Assembly: GCA_963970005.1 (NCBI GenBank)
Contig: CAXAMN010015302.1
Span: forward strand, 69,780 to 133,779
Source: Durusdinium trenchii
Lineage: Eukaryota > Sar > Dinophyceae > Suessiales > Symbiodiniaceae
DNA: 64,000 bases
Direction: 5' to 3'
The notes under the pieces are model-generated. The model was not told where the DNA came from, did not search any database, and worked only from the letters and a program-made list of their open reading frames with translations. This document shows, one piece after another, positions 51,660 to 62,745 of the stretch. Numbering within the stretch: position 1 is the first letter of the stretch; each line of letters begins with the position of its first letter. A program made the translations under genes and the position numbers.

Positions 51660-51846
51660 CCCGAGAAGCATCTGTGATTGACCCAGCCCCTTCATCATGC
51701 ACGAACTCCATGCCTAATTTCCCAATGTAGGAAGGACAAATCCAACACTTGCTCAGAATAAGGCGAATCACTCCTATGTTTTTGAATCGGATGGGGTGCT
51801 TGTGAACCGGGCGTTGCACACAGCTCTGCCAGCCACCAGCAAAACA
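51660..51846 (-). CDS. Exon-like block, unrecognised
   Basis: A GGCTGGCAG acceptor-like site is followed on the minus strand by an open block reading SCVQRPVHKHPIRFKNIGVI and CWICPSYIGKLGMEF, then VHDEGAGSIT and an AG-flanked end. The composition is coding-like. It may be an upstream exon of the unknown gene at 46.1-51.2 kb. No family recognised. Confidence 0.35.
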
Positions 51847-52146
51847 CTGCACAGACTGTGAGCTCGCGTTGTATAGATACCCCAACAGCTGTTGGACTCT
51901 GTAGCCTTTCAGCTGCGTCTATGGTCAGTTTCAGCAGTGTTCAAATGCATGCAGTGTCTCGATAAAGGAAAACAAAGGAAAAAAAGAGTGAGAACAGGGC
52001 TAATCAATCTGCTGTACCTGCATCTTCATCGTCTCCGGCATGTATAGTCATAGAGTTTAGGCTTCAACATGGTTCGCCATCACAAGCACAACTCTCCTGA
52101 GGCATAGGTGGTACCTTCGTGGCCTTCGTGGCATACCACGTGTATG

Positions 52147-52626
52147 TTTATATACATCTATACATACATACACACATACATACATACATACATACATACA
52201 GACAGACATACATACATACCATACATAACATACATACCATACATACATACATGCATACATACATACCATACCATACCATACCATACCATACCATACCATA
52301 CCATACCATACATACATTACATTACTTACAAACATACATTACATGCGTTACATACATTACATACATAACATACACAACATACACAACATACATAACATAC
52401 ATACAAACAAAACATACATACATACATACATACATACTTACTTACATTACATTACATTACATTACATTACATACATACATACATACATACATTACACACA
52501 TGCCACGCATAAGATACATAACATACATAACATACGTTACGTACATTACATGCATTACATACATTACATGCATTACATGCATTACATGCATTACATACAT
52601 TACATACATTACATACATAACATACA

Positions 52627-52657
<31 letters not shown>

Positions 52658-52760
52658 CATACATACATACATACATACCATTGCATTGCCTTGCCTTGCC
52701 TTGCCTTGCATTGCATTGCATTGCATTGCATTGCATTGCAAGCATGCACGCATACATCAT
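52147..52760. repeat. Compound microsatellite, about 600 bp
   Basis: Successive runs of CATA/CATAC, CCATA, CATTA, (CATACATTA) mixtures, CATGCATTA, CATA again, then TTGCC and TTGCA pentamers. Long Tyr/His/Ile or Met/Tyr/Val/Cys reading frames across it are repeat artefacts. 51900-52140 and 52780-53330 show no gene. Confidence 0.92.
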
Positions 52761-53357
52761 ATATATATATATACAGTTACATGTAGATGTGTGCGTGTGT
52801 CTGTCTGGCCAATATGACCTGTACTAAACTTAAACAGAATGGACAAACGGGGAAGGATACAGTGTATATATGTGGTCCAAGCCAAACAAGCCAGGCTAAG
52901 AAAAGAAACTGTTGTCTAATCCCCGGTTACACTCAGCTGCCCGCTAAAATCTTCCTTTCCTTTGCTCTTTCCCCTGAGCATGTAGACTTTGTCTACCAAC
53001 CAAAGGTCTGAAGGTCCTCGCTTGTCTGACCCTGAATCAAACTTGCATCATCAAACATGCAATCAAACGACCGGCAAATTGAGGTCGTTGCTTGCTGGGA
53101 GCACCTGTTCCCCAGGATTCCATTTGAGGAGCTACCTCTGACAAGGAAGCTCTGCAAAGTAAGTGTCCACCAACAGGAGTGCCTTTGCCTGATCATTACC
53201 AATTCGAGGGCAGTCAGGCGAAAAAGTCAGCGGTGGTTGTCTGTGGCGACTGCCCCAAGGCTTCCAAAAGCCTGCCACTGAAAGAGCATGTTCCGCGGTT
53301 CAAAACCGCAGCTCTGGTCGGCAACTGTATGTATATATATATATATCTATCTATTCA

Positions 53358-53377
53358 TATATATATATATACAAATG
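53358..53377. repeat. LINE target-site duplication, left copy
   Basis: Seven TA units followed by CAAATG, repeated exactly at 58594-58613 after the oligo-A tail. One more base (A) upstream also matches, giving 20-21 bp. Confidence 0.88.
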
Positions 53378-53401
53378 GCTCAAGCCATTTGTCTCCTCAA
53401 G
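53377..53401 (+). other. Relic of tandem dinoflagellate spliced leader at the LINE 5' end
   Basis: GGCTCAAG (the last 8 bases of the dinoflagellate spliced leader, ...CATTTTGGCTCAAG) is followed immediately by CCATTTGTCTCCTCAAG, a degraded second leader end (CCATTT and CTCAAG retained). It sits exactly at the boundary set by the target duplication. Confidence 0.6.
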
Positions 53402-53433
53402 CCAGGGTCAGGTGAGATAGGAGCCGCAATTTC

Positions 53434-54150
53434 GTGGCTCAGGCTCCTTTGGACTATGTGGTGCAGAATCTCCAGTACCGGTTGGGCAACCCGCGCAATC
53501 GGTGCTATGCAAATTCACCATACCGCCTGTGGACTTGGGCGGGCAGTTTTCTAGGAGGACCAGCACTGTGGCGCAAAACTACAGATGCTGTCATGACCAC
53601 AATGACTGGTGATGAGGTGGTACAGATCACTCATCTACAGACTTTGAAGCCTCTTTGGGAGCGCATCGACAACAAGTTCACAGGAGAGCGGCATTCCCCA
53701 TTCATTTGGTCTGTCCGGAAACTCCTGAACCACAAGAGTTTGAGCAATTGTTGAATGTTTGGGCAAATCAAGCAGAAGGACAAGTCTTTGAGGGTGAAGG
53801 CTTATGGGTGGCCTAGATAGGCCGCTACAGAATGGACAAAGGAAGCATCATCAAATCCTACAGGTTCCCAGCATCTTCAACCTGCCCATCACCAAGGATG
53901 GCAACACCACTGGCACGGAACAGTATTCCTTAATTGGAAATCTGTGTCACTCTGGGGATGCACACAAGAGTGGCCGTTACTTTGCGGTGTACGTCTACAG
54001 GGGCCTATACTGGATAGTTGACGATGGCTCATTTCCACGACCAGTCCCTAGATTACCTGATGGTTTAAAAATGCAGATTGTTCAGGTCTGGGCGATCCCT
54101 TCGTCAAGGTTGCTACCGAACGATGTCCCATGTGATTTCCTGACTCAAGC
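53434..54150 (+). pseudogene. LINE N-terminal ubiquitin-specific-protease-like domain
   Basis: Three frames in succession. YRLGNPRNRCYANSPYRLW (about 53480-53535) resembles the USP Cys box (GNTCYMNS) with the Cys present. After an apparent internal deletion, an FEQLLNVWANQAEGQVFEGE segment (about 53740-53800) precedes SIFNLPITKDGN. Then YSLIGNLCHSGDAHKSGRYF and YWIVDDGS (about 53926-54030) resemble the USP His box (YxLxxxxxHxGxxxxGHYxA...W..DD). The catalytic-type His of GHY is Arg here (CGT). It should have been a cysteine protease or deubiquitinase fold in the active ancestor. The call rests on these motifs only. Confidence 0.55.
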
Positions 54151-54199
54151 AATTGACAATCAAGAAGAGAGACCAGCAAAAAGACAATGTCAGGCGGTC

Positions 54200-55678
54200 A
54201 TTCCTTTCACATTTGCCAATGTGACAAGCCTTGGCCCAGAAGTTCGTCAGTGGTTGTTGCGTCGACCGAGGACGCCCATTTTTGTAGCAGAAACGCACTT
54301 GGCGGATGAGGACTACCAGAAAGTTCATCAATGGTTTGCCACAAGAGGACTTGGTGTTCTTGGTCACCCAGCAGCCAGTAGCCCAAAAGGAGGCACTCAC
54401 GGCGGCATCCTTGTGTTGTACCCTCTGGATCAGCATTTCCATTTTGCGCAAAAACAGGTGATTGATGGATGCGGATGGTATGCTGTGCACTGGAGTTTTG
54501 TCAACCTGGACTTGGTGATGGTGGTGGTCTACTTTAAGTGCGGGGAAGGCATTCAGGGAGCCACCAATTCACTCCTTTGGTCTGGATTGTTGACCTTTGT
54601 CTCGGGGATTCACAAACCGGTCATCATTGTTGGAGACTTCAATGTCACACCAGAAGAATTCATGACGACCACTATGAGCTCCATCATGAAGGTGCAAGTA
54701 GTTGCCACAGGTGAGGACACCTGCAGCACAGGACGTGAGCTGGATTGGGCACTGGCGAGTGACTACATTGCAGCGGAGTTGAGCATAGAAGCAAATTGGA
54801 TTGCGCCTTTTCGACCACACGCTCAACTTCACTTCAAGCTGAACAGAAGTGTAGATCACATTGCCATGCAACAAATCCTGAGGTTCAATCCGGCGCCCAA
54901 GCTTGAAAACATCACTCGAGAATGGACCCAATTCCCTGATGCTGCTCCTGAAGTACAATGGCTGGACATGGACAACAATCCCCTCACCAACAAGGCCGGC
55001 CTTCTGCACAGCAAGATTGAGCGGTATGTTCTTCAACACCTGGAGAATCCTAAGCTGGGACGGGGAACACAGCTGGACTATGTTCGCAAACCATTGGTGG
55101 ACCAAAGCAAACCATGGCTTTGGCGGAAGGGAGGACAGGCGTACTGGGCCCAGATCGAAGTTCGCCTGCAGCAGCATCTACACCGCCAGCAATGGGACCT
55201 TAGCAAACTGCATCATTTACAAAAGCTTGGATGGCATCTGGAGGAACACTGGAATGGGGACGCAAAGGCCACTTTGGAAGGTTTCAGGATGCTGTTCAAT
55301 ATGCTGTGGACCAATCATGACGCAGAACATATCCAAGTGCTACTCAAGTTTGCGAAAGAACAAAGAGAGCTGCATAGCGCTGAATCCCTTGTGGTTGAAA
55401 CGGAAATCTACCGCACATGGATGAGCAAGGCTGCAGAGAAAGGGTGCCGCGGGCTCTACAGACTCAAGAAGGACGAGATGCCATATCAAAGGCGTTTCCA
55501 GGGTCAACCCCGAACAGAACGCATGGCCAGCCGACTACAACAATGGGGAGACATCTGGAAACAGCAGGAAGCTCCACATCCACCCGCAGCTTTGGAACAC
55601 TTGCAGAAAAAAGCTCAACAGCATGCAAATGATCTTCAGCCTCTGACGGACATGCATGTATGGAAAACAATCAAGTAG
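54200..55678 (+). pseudogene. LINE AP-endonuclease (EEP) domain and RT N-terminus
   Basis: Endonuclease motifs in order: FANVTSLG, PIFVAETHLADEDY (catalytic Glu, about 54276-54317), GGILVLYP, VVVYFKCGEG, VIIVGDFNVTPEEF (54620-54660, Asp/Asn), GRELDWALAS and FRPHAQLHF, which gives the terminal His. This enzyme nicks the target for target-primed reverse transcription. A long helical linker (WLWRKGGQAYWAQIE, LEEHWNGDAKATLEGF) precedes RT. The frame ends at the TAG at 55676-55678, after which the same frame reads KAPGLDGIGFDFF, an RT block, so this stop is a mutation. Confidence 0.82.
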
Positions 55679-57063
55679 CTCTCCCAGAAAGCTCCAGGTT
55701 TGGATGGCATTGGCTTTGACTTTTTCAAGGCCCTTCCGTTTCAGGCCATGAGGAACCCATAGCGCTGATTAGCAAGAATGCCGACGTTGAACGACCCATT
55801 GCACTGGTGGCCACCATGTATCGATTGTGGAGCCGTCTTCGTTCACCCTACACACGACAATGGCAGCTGGAGATCCAACATGAGTACTTCTGGGAAAGAG
55901 CAACGCCAGGCACAGAATGCCTACAAGTTGCCCTCAAGAGGGCCTACATGACTGAACATCACAATGCAATGCAGAAAACAGTGGTGTCAGTCTTGATGGA
56001 CATGTCAAACTTCTATGACCGCATCAACCTTGAGAAGCTGGCGCAAAGATGGCTGGATTCCAATTACCCTCCGGTCCATGCTGCTCTTGCTATGCAGGTT
56101 TACGCAGGAGGGCGCATTCTTGAAGCAGAAGGTGAAGCTTCCAAACAGATCTGGGCCAAGAATGGAATCCTCGCAGGAGATCCCCAAGCACCCTTAGCAG
56201 CAAAGATTTACTTGCAGCCAGCACTCAAGAGTTTCCACAAGAAGTTCCCACAACTGCACACCGATCTGTGGATTGATGACCTGTCCTTTGATGTGGTAGA
56301 TCGCAATCCACAAAATGCTGTGAGGGTGGCAATTGCTGCATACAACCACATCACCAAGCTCCTGGAGGAAGATGATCTGGTGATCTCATCCAAGAAGACC
56401 GGCTTTGTTGTCAGCAATACAAAGGCCAAGACCCTCCTTCAACAGCAACTTCCTAAGGAGGGCCCAGGTGTGCGCGACGTGATGAGGGATCTCGGCATAG
56501 ACTGCACCGCGGGTCGTTTGAGGAGGATTCAAACAATGAAGCAACGCCGAAAGAAGGCCAGTCGGAAGACCAAGAAGTTGCAGGTTCTCAAAATTCCTCT
56601 ACGGTCCATCCGCCTCAAATTGTACAAGGGCAGCATTGTAGCTGGAATAAGCTGGGGTCATGAGAGCATGGGCCTAGCACCACAGGTCCGCAAGCGGCTC
56701 CGTGCAACTATGGGACGCCAGATGGGGTTGCAACGAACAGGGAACTTGGACATCATTTTCGACATGCACAAAAGACACCAGGATCCAGACTATGGGGCCT
56801 TCATCGATCAGATCAAATTTTTCCACAAATCTATGGAGCTTGGCCGGAACATCTGGGGAGAGATCTTGAAAAGGCTTGGCAAGTCCACGCTACGAGATTG
56901 CAACAGGCCAAATACCCCTGGCAGGTCGCAAAAGGCCCAGTTGCTGCATTGCAATGTTACTTACAAGAGAAAGGCTGGACTGCGGACAACCCTGCAGTTT
57001 GGACTAAGCCGGGCTACAATGGCCAGGAGGACTTCAAGCTGGACATGCACTCTTCATGGCTGA
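55679..57063 (+). pseudogene. LINE reverse transcriptase core
   Basis: KAPGLDGIGFDFF at about 55690 is RT block 1. A short deletion near 55760 then joins to ADVERPIALVATMYRLWSR. VVSVLMDMSNFYDRI (about 55982-56025) is motif A with its Asp. NGILAGDPQAPLAAKIYL (56161-56214) is motif B. DLWIDDLSFDVV (56263-56298) is motif C with both Asp residues. The thumb continues to about 56900, where a one-base shift moves into the next frame. The RT catalytic residues themselves are intact. Confidence 0.85.
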
Positions 57064-58563
57064 ACATCAAGGATGAACTCAAGCGAGCTGAAGCAGCAGA
57101 TCGTCTTTTTGCAATCAGCCAAAGGTCCTTTCTTCAGGAGGTTCAGAAACCGCTGGACTGGCTGCCGTGGCAACGACAAAGCAAGCATCTCAACAGCAGA
57201 AGTGCAGTTGCCCTCATGACCTGGCATCAAGGGGCAATTTTTACCAAGGTGGCAGACGGGGAACAGCATTTGAAATGCCCGCACTGCGGCCAACTGGCCA
57301 CTTCAGTGCACGTCCTCTGGTTGTGCAAAGAGACGAACAAAAGGTTTCCCAAAATGGAAGCAGAGGACCTCTTTGAGTTAGAGCATGGAGTGAATCTTGA
57401 GTTCTGGTCACAAGGACTTCTTCAACTTCCTGACCTTCAGGTCTCAACAGGTGGCGCTGCAGTCCAGGCCTGGGGCTCCTGGACCACACATGATGAGCTG
57501 ACCCTCAAAAGGCAAGAAGTGGTGACCATATAGGCATCTCCACGACTTCGAAAGATGTTCGAGTCCGTCATTTCGTTGTGGCAATTGTGCACCACGTTCA
57601 GCTTGGGGGGACAGCTTTATCGCCAAGGAGCTGTCATCACTGTGCTGCCAGGCCGGCAGTCGTGGGAACGTGCATGGTTCTACGGAGTCCGCATGGTGGC
57701 TCATTATGTGAATTTGCAAACGCCTTTGGTGGTACATGTGAGCTCAACACGAGCCCATGAAGCCTGGACACAGCACAAACACAAGGAGGTCTTCTATGAC
57801 ATGCAGGACCTCATCACCTTGGATCAGAGAGCACGTATCAAGGTGCTGGCCATCACAGCTGATCAGCTCAAGGACATGCCCAAGACAGAATGGTCTTTGA
57901 GAAACCGCATGGCTGATGCTAAGAAGGCAGCGCTGGAAGTGGCGCTCTCCATGCAACCTAGAGAACAAGAAAAGGTGTTGCAAGAGCAGGACAAGAAGTA
58001 CCGGCGAATTGCGCCATTGGTGATTCAGCGCATTCAGTACTTGCTGGACGACAAGTCTCATTTCCTTGACCAAGCCAGAGAAAGTGGCAAACAGGTTCGA
58101 CAGCAAGCTCGTGAGCACAAACGAGCCCTTGAAAAAGGGCTAGTTCCTCAAACCAATCCGGCTGGACACCAATGGGAGCACAAAGGCCGTAGTGTCCAAT
58201 GCAGCCAGTGCAAAAAGAGGCTGACGATGCACAACAAGACTGGGAGAGCACGACTTTCGGATCCACACCAACTATGTGGTTTGTCAGAGATGCAGTGGCC
58301 GGCACCTCAAGCATTCCTCTAGGGAAAAGCTTGTCGCCCTTGCCACCTCCAAATGCTGGCATGAAGAGTGGCACCCTGAAGGTCCATGGACGGGCCACAG
58401 ATCCCACAAGCTCTGGCGCACAGGGCGCAAAGTTTTCTGCCAGCACTGTCGAGCACATGCCCTGGCAAAGCAAGCTGGATTTGAAGCAAGCCGACAGCTG
58501 AGACAATGGCCCGGGCAGCAGCAACTGCCAAGTTGCTTCAAGCCCAAAGAGGCCAAACCGTGA
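56898..58563 (+). pseudogene. LINE C-terminal region: Cys/His finger, possible RNase H remnant, CXXC pairs
   Basis: CPHCGQLATSVHVLWLC (about 57277-57327) fits the CCHC finger downstream of LINE RTs. After a stop at 57531 the same frame reads YRQGAVITVLPGRQSWERAW and FYGVRMVAHYVNL, then VVHVSSTRAHEAW, RNase-H-like in layout but without the first and last Asp. A Lys/Arg/Gln-rich helix and three CXXC pairs (CSQC, CQRC, CQHC) follow, the last two in a shifted frame ending at 58563. RNase H identity is uncertain. Confidence 0.55.
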
Positions 58564-58593
58564 ACACAGAAAAGGAGCGAAAGAAAAAAAAAA

Positions 58594-58613
58594 TATATAT
58601 ATATATACAAATG
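58594..58613. repeat. LINE target-site duplication, right copy
   Basis: Seven TA units plus CAAATG, directly after a run of ten A. Confidence 0.88.
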
Positions 58614-59689
58614 TCAGTTGCGGAATGAAATCTGCTATCTCCCGTTGGAGGACAGCTCTGGGGATTCTTTCTGGAACAATGGTGTTGTTTGACCTTGCCC
58701 AACCTTCACACTTCATCAATTCCAAAGAAGTTCCGGTCTTCTTGTCCTTAGAACAAGCCTTTGGGGGGTTGCTGGCTTTGCATGACAGGAGTAAAGCATT
58801 GAAAATCCTTTGCTCCCCAAGCTTAACGACCAACAAATGCTGAGGCCTGGAGATTGCAGGCCAAATTGCATGTTGGGCTCCACAGGCATCTGGCGCAAAG
58901 AATGGGTGACACAACCCACTTCTGGAATGAATGTGCTTGAGAAACTATTAAAATGTCATGGCAAACCACCAATCAAGTGCGGGAACACTCATTCCCCCCA
59001 ATGCTCTCTGCCTCATAAGGCATCCCCATTTGCATTGGAGGCATCCTCAAAAGAATGACTGCATCCCTTGACTTGCTTACCGTATTTAGGAGACAAGAAG
59101 TATCTTCGCTGTCATAACAATCAGGAAGTGTCATGACGATAGGATGCGAACATACCAGGAGGTGGCATGAAATCTGGACAACCGGCGCCTTTGCCACCAG
59201 GAAACGGAGCCTTGGGCCATCAGTGATCAACTTCTCATGAAGGTAAAGTACACAACCCGCTCTTGAGGCATTGTACACCACGACCCCTCTGTCATGCAAA
59301 AGATGGGCAACACAATGTCATTTTGCCAAGGGACTGGAGGAAAGCCATGCATGGGATGCACATCTCCTTCATCCATTGGAGGCAACCTTTCTCGTGACAA
59401 TTCTAAACATTGCACCAAGCATGTGAACTTTGAAACTGCATCCATACGCAATGAAGGAAATATCCAACTGCACTTTACCACGAGTCAGAAAACGGTGTCC
59501 AAATGTTGGAAGCACAAGCTTCCAACCATCGTAGAATGAGGAGCAAAAAGATAAATATAAAAGCTATATGATGCAATACAGTAAAGGGGACAATGCAGCT
59601 AGTCTAGTGTCTAGTTACTAGTTCATTATAGAAATAAGAAAAATGAATGCAAAGAATTTGTTGGATCAAATGTAGACAAAGAGGCCCTG

Positions 59690-60920
59690 GGGGCACAAAG
59701 CCCATGCTTTGGTTTACAGGAAAAAAGCTGCGCAAGAAGTGCTCTGACTTGATGGCTGCATTCACCGGCTTGCCCTTGGGTGGCAAACACACAGAACCTG
59801 GTTCATCCCAGAACGCAAACCCCTCCAAGTCTTCTCCCTTGCCACTTCAACTAAGCTCAACCGTACACTATGTACCACGCTTGAGAAGCAAGAAAGTCTT
59901 GAAAACGCTCCAGAGTTGAAGCGAATCTGAGGAAAGGTCCTTGAAAGTCTGCGACCGCAGCCACAGGACAACTTCTGGGGCAACTTCATCGACGAACTTC
60001 ACAAACCAGGTGTTGTTCACCTCGTCATTGAATCTCGAATCAAACCATTGATTCATTCATTGAAATTGCCCAAGTTTCTCAAACAAACTCAAGCCTTTTA
60101 GTTGCTCTGGCTCATGCAGTTCACGCCTCTGGCTTGACACTCACCACATTTTCAGCATATGGGCCAGTTGAGAAAAGGCTCAGGATCTCTTCCTCCGTTA
60201 AGGATTTCATTCAAATCTCTGAATATAATGAGTGATACTTTCTTCTGAACTGAACACATCTCAGAGGCAACCTGCACAGTCCTCTGTCGTACCATCAGGC
60301 AAATCTCGAAGAATTACAATGTGCCTTTTGGACTTGAATACTGGGCGAACCTGAGCAAACACAAATTGGATACCCATAGCAGCAGAAAAGCGTTTGTATA
60401 GAGATTGTGCAAAGCTCTAGGCAGCACACCATGGTTCTTTGGTCATCCACTCCCAATCGTTTCGACTTTGCAGCTGCAGCTGCCACCTAGCTGAAAAAAA
60501 ATGGAAGCAAAGTGAAAATGAATGCCAGCTGCACGCAATTGTTCCTTACACACCTCAAGCTCACACATCCCTAGCCTGCATCTGCGTAGCTCGCAAGCTT
60601 TGCAAGCGGTCATGCTGCAGCAGAACAGAAATAGGAATGTACCTACGAAGCACATCAAACTCCCTCAAACTCTAGGAAAAACATCCCTGCGCACATCTGT
60701 GGATTCATCTTGCTTGCCAAGAACTGGTCTTTGACCAAACTTTTCTTGGACAGCATTGCTTCAAGTGCATCCTTGCAGCACCAAGTGTTTATTTTGACAA
60801 AGTGTGAAGTCTCTAGAATGCACCGGACTAACGTCCTGAATTTGTTCATCCACGGACTTGTCCTTTGTGTCCTTTGGCTTTGGAGCATCTGCTCCTCCTG
60901 GCGTTTCCGCCTCCATCGGC
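59690..60920 (-). CDS. LARP4-like La-related RNA-binding protein
   Basis: Exons, minus strand: 60920-60836 (ATG at 60916; ends KSVDEQIQ), 60771-60695 (DALEAMLSKKSLVKDQFLAS), 60642-60576 (YIPISVLLQHDRLQSL), 60486-60430, 60350-60282 (VRPVFKSKRHIVILRDLPDG), about 60192-60146 (EEILSLFSTGPYAENV), 60020-59940 (NNTWFVKFVDEVAPEVVLWL) and 59774-about 59690 (GKPVNAAIKSEHFLRSFF). Phase is kept through the joints. The first three make a La motif (helix, LSKKSLVKDQFL, YIPI). The next four make the adjoining RRM, matching LARP4 (KVRPNHKRCIVILREIP, SNWYITF, FQGKPIMARIKA). Such proteins bind mRNA 3' ends or poly(A) and stabilise mRNA in the cytoplasm. Later Pro-rich exons are likely near 59385-59310 and 59185-59147. 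Confidence 0.78.
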
Positions 60921-61247
60921 CTTATTCACAATCAGGATTTGTGTGCTTTGTTTGTTGCAGTTGTGTTTTCGTGCATAGTAAGCTTGAGACCGCTTGTCAA
61001 AGCAGGCCTCTCATTAACAATGGAGCAACTGTCCATCTACTTGCAGAAACGGCTGCATTTCATTGTTAAAATATCTACAAATGTGCATCCACAGCATGAG
61101 CCCACACCTACTCTCAGCAATGCACACCACCAGAGAATTATGTTGGATGTTGAATACGAAAATGTAAAAAATCATATAAGTAGCAACCCAAACGAATATG
61201 TTTTGCTCTGGATACTGGCTGCAGGCTGTTTGGTCGAATTTAAAACT

Positions 61248-61765
61248 CTTTGTGATATCTTACCCAGTTCACTCCATGCGATTGACTTCACAACAAGGTC
61301 CGCATCAATGAAAAAAATTTCAGTTTGTTGTCGTCCATGTTGATGATTAGCTGCCAAAAAGATAACGTTGCCGCAATCCCCAAGGCCACCCAAAAACCGA
61401 AAAAAAAGATGCGAAATGTGCGGGCGTGTTATTGTCCACTGGGGGAAATTAGGCCTAAATGCCAGTGTATGGTCGTGACACATATGCACACTCTTGCCTC
61501 TGTGACATGTTTCACGACGTCCGTGAAGTTCCTGACACTCCTCCTTCGTTCAATTGGTTTGCGCCTTTCCAACGGCTGCAAAAATTGCGAAAATGAACCA
61601 TACCAGCTGGCGCTTTGCAACTTGTGCATTTGATATCATAACCTCATTGCATGCGCATCACTTTGATTTAACTGTTAAATATAAGATCATTCGTCTGTTC
61701 CTGCAAAACCCTCAAGCGCTCTCGAGTGTGCAGGTCTTGCTTGGCATATTCCACAATTCCTGTTC
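61248..61765 (-). CDS. Three exon-like blocks upstream of the LARP gene, unrecognised
   Basis: IVEYAKQDLHTRERLRVLQ (about 61765-61700), RKPIERRRSVRNFTDVVKHV (about 61568-61505; GGAAAG|G acceptor, GAG|GCAAGA donor) and a block ending IFFIDADLVVKSIAWSEL (about 61354-61260; TTTTGGCAG acceptor, CTGG|GTAAGA donor). All are on the minus strand with the local splice style. They may be another gene or 5' exons spliced to the LARP gene. No family recognised. Confidence 0.4.
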
Positions 61766-62159
61766 AAACTCTCTTGAGCTCAGTTGCTTGGCGTCGACCC
61801 ACATTGTAGTTTGATTCTTGGTGTCCACCACGCCGGCCGACGGAAAAAATCATGTGCCAGGTTTTTGAGGCTTGGTGACACCACATATTTTCTGAAAAAT
61901 CGAGCTCCCAATCAAGAGCGGACAATTTTTCCGACCACAGCCTCGCGAGAGATGCCTGCAAGATGTAAATAATCCTTTTGGGCGAGATTGACTTCAACGG
62001 TTCCTCCACAATGAGAGGAATAAGTTTGACTCCGGAATAAGGAGACATGAAACGTAGGAAAACCGGAAGGTGGAAGGGCGGGAACCAAAAGGCGTTCTAA
62101 GCAGCGACGTCGATCGCGGTTCCTGCTCTCCGGTATCCTGGATCAACGTCTTTAAACAA

Positions 62160-62745
62160 GAAGAAACAAACAAACAAACAAACAAACAAACAAGCAAACA
62201 AACAAACAAAAACAAACAAAAAAAACAAACAGGAACAAACAAAAACAAACAAAAACAAAAAACAAACAAACAAACAAACAACAAACAAACAACCAAACAA
62301 CCAACCAAACAAACAAACAAACAAACAACCAACCAAACAAACAACCAACCAACCAACCAACAAAACAAACAAACAAACAAACAAACAAAAACAACAACAA
62401 TCAACAACAACAACAACAACAACAACAACCACCAACCACCATTCACCAACCAACAACCAACAACCAACAACCAACAACCAACAACCAACAACCAAGAACC
62501 AACAACCAACAACCAACAACCAACAACCAACAACCAACAACCAACAACCAACAACCAACAATAACAACAACAACAACAACAACAAACAACCACCAACAAC
62601 CAACAACCAACAACCACCAACCACAACAACAACAACGAACAAGCGCAAGAACAAGAACAAAAACAAGAACAAGCACAAAGCACAACGACAACGACAAGGA
62701 CAACAACCATCACAACCACAACAACAACAACAACAACCTACCAAC
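62160..62745. repeat. (CAAA)n/(CAAC)n/(CAA)n microsatellite, about 590 bp
   Basis: Continuous A/C-rich simple repeats: CAAA tetramers, then CCAA/CAACAA mixtures, then CAACCAA hexamer-like units. Long Gln/Asn/Thr and Val/Cys/Leu reading frames on the two strands are artefacts. 62760-63560 shows no gene. Confidence 0.93.

Larger units (their letters stand above)
53378..58593 (+). mobile_element. Full-length non-LTR retrotransposon (LINE), defective
   Basis: 5.2 kb between 20-21 bp direct repeats, ending in an oligo-A tail (58584-58593). Order: USP-like domain, AP-type endonuclease, reverse transcriptase, Cys/His finger, possible RNase H remnant, and a C-terminal tail with several CXXC pairs. 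Lesions: at least two shifts in the USP-like region, an in-frame TAG at 55676, a deletion near 55760, shifts near 56900 and 58240, and a stop at 57531. The intact 5' end implies complete target-primed reverse transcription of a capped, probably trans-spliced mRNA. Confidence 0.9.

Noticed and set aside
52119-52817. Long reading frames (up to 232 codons) of Tyr/His/Ile or Met/Tyr/Val/Cys
   Set aside because: They are translations of the CATA/CATTA microsatellite and appear in several frames on both strands.
53421-53445. Third leader-like stretch (CCGCAATTTCGTGGCTCAG)
   Set aside because: Resembles the leader loosely but lies inside the USP-like reading region and may be coincidence.
57958-58914. 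318-codon minus-strand frame with hydrophobic middle
   Set aside because: Antisense to the LINE C-terminal region and its flank; spans the oligo-A tail and target duplication, so it cannot be an old gene.
62097-62744. Long hydrophobic Cys/Val/Leu frames resembling membrane proteins
   Set aside because: Antisense translations of the CAAA/CAAC simple repeat; no boundaries or non-repetitive sequence.
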